Positions 25,314 to 34,272 of a DNA stretch of 64,000 nt are shown here, piece after piece. The notes under the pieces are model-generated. The model saw nothing but the letters and a program-made list of their open reading frames with translations, did no database searches and had not been told where the DNA came from. Source of the stretch: Opitutaceae bacterium (GTDB lineage: Bacteria; Verrucomicrobiota; Verrucomicrobiia; Opitutales; Opitutaceae). Position 1 is the first letter of the stretch, and each line of letters starts with the position of its first letter. Location: positions 1 through 64,000 of the forward strand of contig JACSRI010000164.1 of NCBI GenBank assembly GCA_014879845.1, written 5' to 3'. Made by a program: the position numbers and the translations under genes.

Positions 25314-27680
25314 TCAGGGCACGACCTTGAGCGAGCCATCGAGAGCGATGCTCGTCCCGGCATCTCCGCGCCACTCGACTGATCTTCCCGCATAGCGAAT
25401 GCGGCAGGGCTGGCCCAGCCCGGAGCGGATCACCGCGCGCGTGAGCACGCCGTCGCGCCACGCAAGATCGACCTCGAAGCCGCCCCGCGCACGCAGGCCC
25501 CCGATCGTCCCTGCCGGCCACGCCTTCGGCAGCGCCGGCAGCAGGTCGATCACCGGCGACAGCGCGTCGCTGCCGGCGCGCAGGTGCGATTGGAGGAGCA
25601 TCTCGGCCACCCCGGCGGTCGCGCCGAAATTGCCGTCGATCTGGAACGGGCCGCAGAGGTCGAAAAGGTTCGGCAAGGTCTTGCGCTGGAGCAGGCCGTC
25701 GAACTGCCTGAAGGCGAAATCCCCGTCGCCGACCCGCGCCCACAGCGGCATGCGCCACGCGTAGCTCCAGCCCGTGCTTCCATCGCCGCGCCAGGCGAGC
25801 AGCTTCTTCGCCGCCGTGAAGACCTCGGCCCGCTCCGGGTTGATATCGTCCCCTGGATACAGCGCCCAGAGGGGCGACATATGGCGATGCGCATTGTTCG
25901 GCACATCCACGTCTTCGATCCACTCCTGCAGCTGTCCGTGACGCCCGATCTGATCCGGCGCGAGACGCGCCCGCGCGGCGTCGAGCTGGTCGATGAGATC
26001 CCCGTCCACCCCGAGAATTCGCGCCGACTCGCTCGTCGCCGCGAAGAGCGCGCGGATGATCTGCATGTCCATCGCCGGCCCGACCGTGAGTGTGCCCTGT
26101 TCCGGGGAGAACGACGGCGAGGTCACCAGCCACTTCGTCTTCGGCTCCTCGACCAGCGTATCGAGGAAGAACTCGCACGCCTCGCGCATCACCGGATAGG
26201 CGCGGCGTTCGAGGAACCCGCGGTCACCGCTGAATCGATACCGCTCCCACAGGTGCCAGCAGAGCCAGGCGCCGCCGGACGGCCAGATGCCGTCGATGTT
26301 GTTCACGGGAGCGGTTCCGCGCCACAGGTCGGTGTTGTGATGCAGCACCCAGCCGCGCGCACCATAGTAGGCGCGCGCCGTGCGTCGCCCGCTGGCGACG
26401 ACATCGTCGATGAGATCGACCATCGGCTCCGCGCACTCACCGAGATTTGCGACCTCGGCCGGCCAGTAGTTCATCTCGAAATTGATGTTTGTAGTGAACT
26501 TGCTCTCCCACGGTGGATCGAGGAGTTCATTCCACACGCCCTGCAAGTTGGCCGGCTGGGATCCGGGCCGGCTGCTCGCGATGAGCAGATAGCGCCCATA
26601 CTGGAAATGCAGCGCCGCGAGGCCGGGATCGCCCGCGAGACCGGTCGACTTGAGTGCCTTGAGCCGCGCGTCGGTCGGAAGCCGATCCTGGTCCCCCGAT
26701 CCAACCTCGAGAGTGACGCGCCCGAACAGCGCGCGGTGATCAGCCAGGTGCGCGGCACGCAGTTCGTCGAATGCGCGCCCCGTGACGCGCGCGAGCCGCT
26801 CGTCACACCGCATCGTGGGATCGGCGTCGATGTGCTCGTAATCGCGGTAGCTGGTCGCAGTGACGAGGAACAACTCGATCGCGTCCGCACCAGTGACCGC
26901 GAGGGCGGTCGGCTCGCGTACAACCGTGCCGCCATTCACGCGAAGGTGCAGCCGCGCCTCGAAACTCACGCCGTCCTCCTGCACACGCCCACGCAACACG
27001 AGGGTGTGGTCGCTGGGCGCGGACACCTCGGCCAGCTTGTGCGGCGTGCCGAGCGAGATCGTGGTCGTCAGGCTGCCCGGCCGGTCGGCGGTCAGACGCA
27101 CGGCCACCATCCGGTCCGGATGGCTGGCGAAGACCTCGCGACCGTACTCCACTCCGCCCACGCGATAGCGCACCCGCGCCGTGGCCGACGCGAGATCGAG
27201 TTCCCTCCGATAGGCGGCCGGAGTCTCGTGGCCCGGGAACTTCAGGAAAATGTCACCGAACGGTTGGTACGGCATCTGTCGACGCGGCACGCCGAGGAAC
27301 ACCCGGCGGCCCAGCTCGACCGCACGCGCCGTCTCACCCCCCGCGACGAGCCGGCGTAGTTCGCCGAGATGCTGGTGCGCTTCGGTGCTGGCATAGTCGT
27401 GAGGCTTGCCACGCCAGAGCGTGTCCTCGTTGAACTGGATCCGCTCGGCGGCGCCGCCGCCAAAAACCATCGCGCCCATGTAGCCGTTGCCGACCGGGAG
27501 CGCTTCCGTCCACTTCTCAGCTGGCTTGTCGTACCAGAGCGTGAGATCTCCGGCCACGACGGCTTGAACCCCAGAGAAACTGAGCCACAGAGACCCAACC
27601 CGCAGAATAGCCCAAAGAGGCACAGAAGTCGCAAAAGGTCGGATTCGAAATCCTGTGCTTTCTGTGCCTCGTGCGGCCAT
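25314..27680 (-). CDS. Alpha-L-fucosidase-type hydrolase, family GH95
   Basis: 788 residues. GH95 marks: LWYDKPAEKWTEALPVGNG at the start of the mature part, the active-site motif HHNTDLWRG (Asn449, Asp451), SPSFSPEQGT with the candidate acid Glu, and QIDGNFGATAGVAEMLLQSH. The family hydrolyses alpha-1,2-fucosyl or related L-galactosyl links by inversion. Residues 1-43 derive from repeat-like DNA (27564-27710). The stretch with SVPLW at 19-23 and a hydrophobic run ending VQAVVA is the only candidate signal peptide. This parallels the sialidase-like gene at 16969. It follows the PL1 gene by 30 bp. Confidence 0.9.
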   Translation of the reverse strand: MAARGTESTGFRIRPFATSVPLWAILRVGSLWLSFSGVQAVVAGDLTLWYDKPAEKWTEALPVGNGYMGAMVFGGGAAERIQFNEDTLWRGKPHDYASTEAHQHLGELRRLVAGGETARAVELGRRVFLGVPRRQMPYQPFGDIFLKFPGHETPAAYRRELDLASATARVRYRVGGVEYGREVFASHPDRMVAVRLTADRPGSLTTTISLGTPHKLAEVSAPSDHTLVLRGRVQEDGVSFEARLHLRVNGGTVVREPTALAVTGADAIELFLVTATSYRDYEHIDADPTMRCDERLARVTGRAFDELRAAHLADHRALFGRVTLEVGSGDQDRLPTDARLKALKSTGLAGDPGLAALHFQYGRYLLIASSRPGSQPANLQGVWNELLDPPWESKFTTNINFEMNYWPAEVANLGECAEPMVDLIDDVVASGRRTARAYYGARGWVLHHNTDLWRGTAPVNNIDGIWPSGGAWLCWHLWERYRFSGDRGFLERRAYPVMREACEFFLDTLVEEPKTKWLVTSPSFSPEQGTLTVGPAMDMQIIRALFAATSESARILGVDGDLIDQLDAARARLAPDQIGRHGQLQEWIEDVDVPNNAHRHMSPLWALYPGDDINPERAEVFTAAKKLLAWRGDGSTGWSYAWRMPLWARVGDGDFAFRQFDGLLQRKTLPNLFDLCGPFQIDGNFGATAGVAEMLLQSHLRAGSDALSPVIDLLPALPKAWPAGTIGGLRARGGFEVDLAWRDGVLTRAVIRSGLGQPCRIRYAGRSVEWRGDAGTSIALDGSLKVVP

Positions 27681-27710
27681 CCTGCGGTCCTCTGTGTCTC
27701 CGCGGTGAAC
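27564..27710. repeat. Degenerate class 1 inverted-repeat element at the GH95 5' end
   Basis: The left edge TTGAACCCCAGAGAAACTGA (27564-27583) and right edge GGTCCTCTGTGTCTCCGCGG (27686-27705) keep the GAACC...AGAG / CTCTGTG theme of the elements at 1586 and 16970. Pairing is imperfect, so this copy is decayed. About 117 of its bases fall inside the GH95 reading frame; the remainder is the 30-bp gap after the PL1 gene. Confidence 0.6.
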
Positions 27711-29426
27711 CTACTCTGCGGCCTTGTCGTCGAGGAAGCCCCAGAGGTCCTCGTAGGTGCGCGGAGTCGGCCAGGTTTGCTTCGGCGCTCGTGGGTCGAG
27801 ACCGTTGATGAAGTCTTCGATATTGGTGTAGCCGTCGCTGTTGAGGTCGCCTGAGGCGTCGGATGCGTCCTTGGGGTTCAGTCCGTGCGTCGCCTCCCAC
27901 GCGTCGGGCATGCCATCGCCATCGGCATCGAGGTAAGGCGCGCCGGTGTATTGCGGATACCCACCGACCTGCGCCGGATTTGTGATAAATCCCTTTCGGA
28001 CCGCCTCCGTGATCTCTGCGATCGTCCCGTCTTGAAATCCGACGTCACCGATGTCCGCGCGCACCGAGGCGACATCGCGCTCGCCGACTTGACCCGTGCG
28101 CACCATCTCGATCACGCGCAGGTCGACCGCATCGCGGCGCGGCAGCGTGGCACCGGCCTGGGCGAGCACCAACTCGTAGGCTTCTCGGGCCGGCTGGATC
28201 TCCAGGTATGCGTGCGGGTACGGCGAGTTCTGCCGGATCTTCTCCAGCACGGCGGCGCGCGGGCCCATTGTGTCGGGCTGCACCCCGCCGTCCCAGTTGT
28301 CAGCCGTGACGCGCTCGTTGCCTTCAACGACATTGCCAGCCACGTAGGCCTTGCCGTAGTCATCGACCGGCGGCTTGGCGCGGCGCGCCTCGGGTTTGAG
28401 GATCCGGTAGGCGATCTCGTCGTCCGTCGGCGTGCCCGGGCCGGGTTTGAAGACGTTGTTCACGATCGTGTAGAAGCTGCGATGGTCGCCGCCGTCGACC
28501 GTGCGGTGGCGCCAGTTGAAGAGCACGTTGTTCGCGAAGGTGAAGTCGTAGATCATCCCGACGCTCGGGTTGCGGCCGGTGTTGCACGCCCAGAGGTTGT
28601 GGTGGAAGGTCGCGTTGTATCCGCCGATCGTGCTGCCGAAGGCGTGGTGGAAGGTGTTGAGCGCCTCGCTGAAGATCGAGTTCTGGATGGTGATGTTGAC
28701 CGTAGGCAGCTTCAGCTCCCTGCCTCCTCCAGGCGGCTGATACATGTGACGGTACATCGACATGTTCTCGTCGAGCCCCCAACTGGCCGAGACGTGGTCG
28801 ATCATGACGTTGCCGATGGGATTGCCGCCGATGGAGTCGTTGCGATCGCCAACCCAGATCTCGCCGCGGCGAAAGCGCATGTGGCGGATGACGATGTCGT
28901 GCGTCTCAAGTTCGACCGTGTCGCCCGCGATGCACACGCCGTCGCCGGGCGCGGTCGCGCCGGAGATGGTGATGTAAGGCGCGCGAATGCGGATGCGCTC
29001 CTTCAGCCGTATGATGCCCGCGACATTGAAGACGACGATGCGCGGACCGCCCGCCTCGCAGGCCTCGCGGAAGCTTCCGGGACCGGAGTCGTTGAGATTG
29101 GTCACGACGAAGACGCGTCCACCGCGTCCACCGAGCGAATACATGCCGCCGCCTTGCGCTCCGGGGAAAGCCGGGATGTCGGCATGCAGGAGGTCGGCCG
29201 GTTTCGCCGCGCCAGGAACATAGGGCCGACCCTTCACCGCCCATGCCTCGATCTCCGGCATGGCGCGGGCGAAGGCCTCGTCGGAGCGGCGATCGGCCGC
29301 GGCCTTGCGGGCGTCGGACTCCGCCCTAACCTTGGGCTTGATCTGCGGATACTGGGCATGGGCAAGCGGCGCAGCGGCGAGCGCGACCGAGGCTACGAGA
29401 CAGAGGGGATTGAATCGGGCTTTCAT
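27711..29426 (-). CDS. Secreted pectate lyase (PL1-like) with C-terminal calcium-repeat tail
   Basis: 571 residues with signal peptide 1-24 (VASVALAAAPLAHAQ). Residues about 85-450 are a PL1-type beta-helix: FPGAQGGGMYSLGGRGG, VFVVTNLNDSGPGSFREA, and MIDHVSASWGLDENMS, the variant of the classic vWIDH motif. Near the C-terminus, DADGDGMPDAWEATHGLNP and LNSDGYTNIEDFINGLDP are Ca2+-binding thrombospondin-3/dockerin-like repeats. The reaction expected is beta-elimination of homogalacturonan. It sits directly after the DUF3826 gene, a pairing often seen in pectin loci, and probably acts on material imported by the TonB receptor upstream. Confidence 0.88.
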   Translation of the reverse strand: MKARFNPLCLVASVALAAAPLAHAQYPQIKPKVRAESDARKAAADRRSDEAFARAMPEIEAWAVKGRPYVPGAAKPADLLHADIPAFPGAQGGGMYSLGGRGGRVFVVTNLNDSGPGSFREACEAGGPRIVVFNVAGIIRLKERIRIRAPYITISGATAPGDGVCIAGDTVELETHDIVIRHMRFRRGEIWVGDRNDSIGGNPIGNVMIDHVSASWGLDENMSMYRHMYQPPGGGRELKLPTVNITIQNSIFSEALNTFHHAFGSTIGGYNATFHHNLWACNTGRNPSVGMIYDFTFANNVLFNWRHRTVDGGDHRSFYTIVNNVFKPGPGTPTDDEIAYRILKPEARRAKPPVDDYGKAYVAGNVVEGNERVTADNWDGGVQPDTMGPRAAVLEKIRQNSPYPHAYLEIQPAREAYELVLAQAGATLPRRDAVDLRVIEMVRTGQVGERDVASVRADIGDVGFQDGTIAEITEAVRKGFITNPAQVGGYPQYTGAPYLDADGDGMPDAWEATHGLNPKDASDASGDLNSDGYTNIEDFINGLDPRAPKQTWPTPRTYEDLWGFLDDKAAE

Positions 29427-29550
29427 GGGAGCAGCGACTTGCAGTGGACAGAACGAGAGGGTTTCACGGGAGAACGCAGTGAGAGCAGGGGCAATGAAAC
29501 CGGAATTCCTGCTTCCTCCGAGGCCTCCTGTATGAAGGATTGTCGGCCCG

Positions 29551-30264
29551 TCACTTCTTCTTGGAGTCGAGCCAGACCTTCTCAGCGGCCTTGAGGTCGT
29601 AGCCAGCGGCGGCGAGGTAGTTGGTGATGCGGCCCTTGTATTTGCCGAACCATCCGTGCTTCTCCTCGGAAGTGCTGCCGTCCATGGCGTGCTCGCGGGC
29701 CTCGATGAGCCAGGCGAGGACTTGGCGTCTCTGCTCGTCGGTCATCTGCGGAAGCATCTCCTGATACCCGCGCCAGGTGTTCGGCAGGACCCCGTAGGTC
29801 ATGCCGTCCTTCACCTGGTCGACCTGGGCCGGCGTGAGTTCCACGGCAAGCCGGGCGAGATACTCGGCATGGAGGTCGTAGAGACGAGCTGTCGTTTCAT
29901 CGAGGATACGCCTCCTCGCCGCCTCCGCGTCGACCTCGGCCGTCTTCTTCGCGGGCTCGGTCGCAAGGGTCCGCGCGAGGACTTCGGCGTCGGCCTTGAC
30001 CGCGGCAAGGCTCGCGTCGCGCGCCTCGTGAATGGCGTGCAGCTTCGCGTACTGCTCGGCGACGATGCGCGTGACGCGCTCGCTTTGCGTGGTGTCAGCC
30101 AGCGCGAGCGCGGCAACGATTCTGGCCGCTCGACCGGCGGCGACGCTGGCGTAATCATCCGGCACCGCGGCCGGCGCGGCGGCATCGTCGGCGCGGGTCA
30201 GGCTCACAACGACGAACAGAATCAGCGAGGCACCAAGCACCGCGATCGGGAGGATAGGTTTCAT
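29551..30264 (-). CDS. DUF3826 domain-containing exported protein
   Basis: 237 residues with signal peptide 1-23 (IAVLGASLILFVVVSLTRA). The body is mostly helical and charged, with repeated heptad-like segments (about 40-130) and the conserved-looking block VDQVKDGMTYGVLPNTWRGY followed by MTDEQRRQVLAWLIEAREHAMDG. It matches the DUF3826 family, which has no established activity but often lies beside pectate lyases and TonB receptors. The ATG at 30264 exposes the signal peptide; the frame is open 36 bp further upstream. It follows the receptor gene at 30405 after the hairpin at 30346-30374. Confidence 0.8.
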   Translation of the reverse strand: MKPILPIAVLGASLILFVVVSLTRADDAAAPAAVPDDYASVAAGRAARIVAALALADTTQSERVTRIVAEQYAKLHAIHEARDASLAAVKADAEVLARTLATEPAKKTAEVDAEAARRRILDETTARLYDLHAEYLARLAVELTPAQVDQVKDGMTYGVLPNTWRGYQEMLPQMTDEQRRQVLAWLIEAREHAMDGSTSEEKHGWFGKYKGRITNYLAAAGYDLKAAEKVWLDSKKK

Positions 30265-30345
30265 CAGAGTCCTTGAGCTACGCTTGACGCTCGTGCGCAA
30301 GGCGGCGTCACATCCATTTTCCGGAAATCGATCTTCTTGAAAACT

Positions 30346-30374
30346 GAGGCCCGGTCAGCTGATGACCGGGCCTC
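30346..30374 (-). terminator. Rho-independent terminator after the TonB receptor gene
   Basis: Perfect 12-bp stem (GAGGCCCGGTCA / TGACCGGGCCTC) with a 5-base loop. On the minus strand it is followed by a short T-rich stretch (AGTTTTC). It lies 30 bp after the receptor stop and 82 bp before the DUF3826 start. It may end most transcripts after the receptor and lower expression of the downstream enzymes. Confidence 0.8.
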
Positions 30375-30404
30375 GTCCCAATGATCTCAAACCTGCGGCA
30401 CCGG

Positions 30405-33400
30405 TCAGAACGTGCCGCGCAGACCGAAGGTCACATCGACACCGAAGGAGCGATGATCGCGCAGCTGCGCATAGCTGGGACGCCAGCCGAGATCGTCCCG
30501 CTGATATTGCTTGCGCGCCGAGTTGAACACATCGCGACCTGTGGCGAAGAAGCTCAGGCGCTCGTTGATCCGGTAGTCGAGGCTGAGGTCAACGCGGGTC
30601 TCCGACGGGTCGAAGACCCGCATGTAGTTCACGATCGTGGTCCCGTTGGTGATGTGCGAGTAGGTGATCGAGGAACGCTCGCGCTCGTTTTCCACGCGGT
30701 AGGTGCCGCGAGCCTGGATCGACAGGCGCGGTCCCGAGTAGCGGAGACCGGCCGAGGCGAACTTGTTGGCGGTCTGGCTGATCGCACGCTGCGCGCTCGG
30801 CGCGATCTCGACGACCGTGCCGTCGCTCATCGTGATCGGAATCGGCTTCGAGATGATCGGATCGCCCAGACCCTTCTGCGTGTAGCTGGCGAAGGCGTCG
30901 AAGCGGCGCCCCATGCGCCCGAGGAATCCGAAGTTCTGCTGCACCTCGAGCTCGATGCCGTCGGTCTTCTGCTTGCCGGTGCCGTTCGTCGACGTCGACA
31001 GGTAGTAACCCGGATATTCGCGGCCGTCCAATCCCGCCGACTCCATCACGAGCATGAAGTTCGGATCCGGATAGAAGGTGCGGTAGGTGACCTGCTGGTT
31101 CGTGACGTCTTTCCAATAGTAGGAGATACTCGCCTTGGTTCCGATATCCCAGTAGTAGCTCAACGAGAGGTCCCAGCCTTCCGAGAGCTCGGATTCCAGG
31201 GCGGGATTTGCCATCTTGATCTCACCGATGTAGCCGTTGTCGTCCACCTCGGTGAACTCGTTGAAGGTAAACTGATTCGTGCCGGAGAGGATGCCACCGA
31301 TGTTGCCGCTCTCCTCCAGGCGCGGCTGACGCATGGTGCGCGACCAGCCGATCTTGCCGACCAACTTCTTGGTGATGTCGTAGGAGACATTGACGCTGTA
31401 GGCCGGATCACCCGTGACCGACTGGTCGACCGGACGATTCGTCCGCAACTGCAGCATGCGTCCCTCTAGCGTGGAGTTGTTGAGGACTCGCGGCGCGCCC
31501 GTGGCAGGATCGGTCGGATACCACAGCCCCTCGGCCTGGAGGATCTGCTGGATCCCTCCGGCGTTGGAGAAGAGCGGATCGTTCGCGGCCGAGAAGCGCA
31601 CGCCGTTGGCGTAGCCGTAGACCGGATTGCCGTTGTTATCGACCCCGGTCTGGATATCCGGGCGACGGTAGACTGTGCCATCCTGGGCCTTGACGTAGTT
31701 GTAGCGGTTGTCCGTGAAGGGCCCCCGGCCCTTGCGCGAGTCGCGCTGCTGGCGCAGGCCGGCAACGAAGTTCAGGCGATTGTTCAGCGCCCGGCCCTCG
31801 AGCTGGGCGTACCAAGCGTCCTTGGTCTCCTTGATCGACTTCTGCTGGTTGGCGTAGCTGTTGTAGTTGCTGATGAGGCGACTCTCCGTGGCGGCTTCAA
31901 ACAAGTCGCGTTCCTGATCGAGCTGAAAGAGCTTGTACGGCGACAGCCACTGCTGGGCGGGCAGGCCGAAGCCCTGCGACTGCGCCACGTAGTGATCGTC
32001 GATGAACTCGCTGATGGTAAGCGTGGCGCCCGGCTTGAGATCCTCGGCGTAGCCGGTGCCGGTGCCCCATTTCTCGTTGTTCTTCACGTCACGACGACCA
32101 CCCACCTTGATCGCGAGCGGCACCGTCTCGGACCACGGCAGGAAATCGAGTTCGCGCCTCACATCCAGACGGAAGACATCGATAGTGTCCTTCGAGAAGG
32201 CCTCGCCGGACTTGGCCACGATGGCGCCGTCGTTGCGCCAGTTGCTGAGCAAGGTGTAGTCAATCGGCAACGGCGACGAGATGCCGCCGTTGCTCAGGAC
32301 CTCGATCGTGCCCGGGATGCCGTTGTTGATGTCGCGGAAGTTCACCTGCACCCGCCCAGCCGTGGAGCCGCCGCCACCCAGGATGGCCGTGGCCTCCGAG
32401 AAGTGGCCGTTTTCGCGGTCCTTGAACTCGCCGTTGGAGATCGAACGGCTGCCTGCGGCAAAGATGTCCCAGCCGCCGAACGTCCCCGTGTAGGTCAGTG
32501 ACCCGCTGAACGTATCGCCGATCTTGTCGCGCGACGTGACGGTCATGGCCACGCGGGGCGTGCCGTTGTTGGTCTGCCCGATGGTGAAGTCAGGACCCCA
32601 AGTCGTGGGAGTGCCGGTCCGGAAATCATTCCGGCGCTGCGACTCCTCCGCCTCGTAGGTGCTGGCCTGGAAGTTGGCCGACAACGTGTGGCCCGGGAAG
32701 GGGCGCCAATCCAATTTGATGTTGCCCGAGTTGCGCGTGGTCAACTGGGGCGTATCCGTGACCTGCAGACGGGTGAGACGAGGATTGGCATAGGCCGGAC
32801 CCATGATGGCGATCGCCTCCTCGGGTGTGCTCGTGTTCGGCACCGAAAACGGGGCCGGATCCCACACGGGTTGTGCCCGGTAGCTGTGATTGTACTCCGG
32901 GAGGTGCGAGGCGGTGATCGAAAAGCCAAACGTCGTCGAGAACGGATAGGTCATCGAAATCGTGCCGGCAGGCTGGAGCTTGCGGGTGGATTGATTGTTC
33001 GGCCCCACGGTCGGCCCAAAGGTCAGGTTCTCGCTGTTGCCTGTCGCGAAGACGCTCCAAGAGAAACTCGGCCGTGCATACTCAAAGGCGCTCTTGGTGA
33101 TCAGGTTGATCGAGCCACCCGGCGCATTCATGGACATGTCCGGCGTCGGCACCTTGGTGACCTCGACGCGCGAGGCGTTGTTGATCGAGAGCATGTCCAG
33201 ACCCACTTGACGCGTGAGCGTGCCCGGAAAGGCGTTGGAGACGGGCATGCCATCGATCAGGATCTCCGTGTCATCCGGGCCGAAGCCGCGGACGGAGATG
33301 CCGGAGGCATCAGAGTCCGACACTCCCTCGTTCGATCCACCGTAGGCACCATAATCGACGAGGATGCCCGGGATGAACTTAACGAACTCACCCACGTTGC

Positions 33401-33935
33401 CGCTTGGGATATCACCGAAGGCGTCAGCCGCGATGACGTTCTTGATGTTGACGGACTGCCGCTCCTCGTTGGCCGCGATCTCGGCGGCGTTGCGGTAACG
33501 GTTCTCGTTCACCTCATAGACATTCAACACCAGCGTCTCCTCGTCAGCAGAGTCGGGTGGCCGATTGAATGCGAAGTTCTTTTCAATCGAACCGCCTCCA
33601 GGCACCACGACGGTGGAACTGATCGTGGTCTGCGCGCCGTATGCGACCGTGATCGTGCGCTCGCCAGCGGGAACGTTGCGGATGACGTAGGTGCCTGAGT
33701 CGTCGGTCAACACCTCAAGGCTGGTTCCGTCGACAGCGACAACGGCTTTCGGCAGATACATTCCGTTCTGCGCATTCAGTACCCGCCCGGTCACGACGCC
33801 GGTCTCCTCCTGCGCGCGGAGCGTTGTTCCTACCAGGGTGAATAGGCATGCAAGAACGAGTGCGAGGAAGCCACGCAGCTTCCGAGAGCACGAGGGGGAC
33901 GGCCCGCCTGCTCGAGTTGAGTACAGCGTTGTCAT
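30405..33935 (-). CDS. TonB-dependent outer-membrane receptor
   Basis: 1176 residues. Signal peptide with a long n-region, hydrophobic core LALVLACLFTLVGTTLRAQ. Residues about 48-118 form a carboxypeptidase-regulatory-like beta-sandwich (GVVTGRVLNAQNGMYLPKAV), about 140-290 the plug, and the rest a 22-strand barrel ending in phenylalanine (VTFGLRGTF), as usual for outer-membrane proteins. The plug contains VRGFGPDDTEILIDGMPVSN. The role is energised uptake of a large ligand, here probably pectin oligosaccharides. No SusD-like partner is next to it, as is common in Verrucomicrobiota. A promoter with palindromes lies upstream (34006-34059). Confidence 0.92.
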   Translation of the reverse strand: MTTLYSTRAGGPSPSCSRKLRGFLALVLACLFTLVGTTLRAQEETGVVTGRVLNAQNGMYLPKAVVAVDGTSLEVLTDDSGTYVIRNVPAGERTITVAYGAQTTISSTVVVPGGGSIEKNFAFNRPPDSADEETLVLNVYEVNENRYRNAAEIAANEERQSVNIKNVIAADAFGDIPSGNVGEFVKFIPGILVDYGAYGGSNEGVSDSDASGISVRGFGPDDTEILIDGMPVSNAFPGTLTRQVGLDMLSINNASRVEVTKVPTPDMSMNAPGGSINLITKSAFEYARPSFSWSVFATGNSENLTFGPTVGPNNQSTRKLQPAGTISMTYPFSTTFGFSITASHLPEYNHSYRAQPVWDPAPFSVPNTSTPEEAIAIMGPAYANPRLTRLQVTDTPQLTTRNSGNIKLDWRPFPGHTLSANFQASTYEAEESQRRNDFRTGTPTTWGPDFTIGQTNNGTPRVAMTVTSRDKIGDTFSGSLTYTGTFGGWDIFAAGSRSISNGEFKDRENGHFSEATAILGGGGSTAGRVQVNFRDINNGIPGTIEVLSNGGISSPLPIDYTLLSNWRNDGAIVAKSGEAFSKDTIDVFRLDVRRELDFLPWSETVPLAIKVGGRRDVKNNEKWGTGTGYAEDLKPGATLTISEFIDDHYVAQSQGFGLPAQQWLSPYKLFQLDQERDLFEAATESRLISNYNSYANQQKSIKETKDAWYAQLEGRALNNRLNFVAGLRQQRDSRKGRGPFTDNRYNYVKAQDGTVYRRPDIQTGVDNNGNPVYGYANGVRFSAANDPLFSNAGGIQQILQAEGLWYPTDPATGAPRVLNNSTLEGRMLQLRTNRPVDQSVTGDPAYSVNVSYDITKKLVGKIGWSRTMRQPRLEESGNIGGILSGTNQFTFNEFTEVDDNGYIGEIKMANPALESELSEGWDLSLSYYWDIGTKASISYYWKDVTNQQVTYRTFYPDPNFMLVMESAGLDGREYPGYYLSTSTNGTGKQKTDGIELEVQQNFGFLGRMGRRFDAFASYTQKGLGDPIISKPIPITMSDGTVVEIAPSAQRAISQTANKFASAGLRYSGPRLSIQARGTYRVENERERSSITYSHITNGTTIVNYMRVFDPSETRVDLSLDYRINERLSFFATGRDVFNSARKQYQRDDLGWRPSYAQLRDHRSFGVDVTFGLRGTF

Positions 33936-34272
33936 GATGGGTCTGAGGTTTGGATTTCGGGACTTGGGTCAGACCTCCGGCTGGGGTTCGGGGTAGCGCC
34001 GAAGGATTTCAAATGAAATACAGCGCGCGTAAGATCTGTTTCATGAACGGCAAAGTCAACGATATTTTCATCTCGGCGCCAAAAATCAGGACACGCGTCC
34101 GATTCCGTAGTTCTGCCAGGGTGAACGGGCCTGATTCAGGACGCACAATTGGCCCGGCAGGCGACCCTGCGGGCGCCGCACCGCGCCGACCGATTTTCCG
34201 TCAGTTTGGGCTGTGAAACATCCACGCGACCCTTTTATTTCATGATCTACCAGGGACCCGTGCGCCTCGCGC
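33936..34272. promoter_or_regulatory. Upstream region of the TonB receptor gene
   Basis: 337 bp without a gene. On the minus strand a -35-like TTGACT (34054-34059) is followed 17 bp later by a weak -10 (GATCTT). A GTTTCATGAAC near-palindrome (34038-34048) lies inside this spacer, and ATTTCA-AA-TGAAAT (34006-34019) lies just downstream of the expected start of transcription. The decamer TTATTTCATG (34235-34244) is shared with the LacI-side intergenic region. The arrangement suggests repressor control. The rest is unremarkable. Confidence 0.55.
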
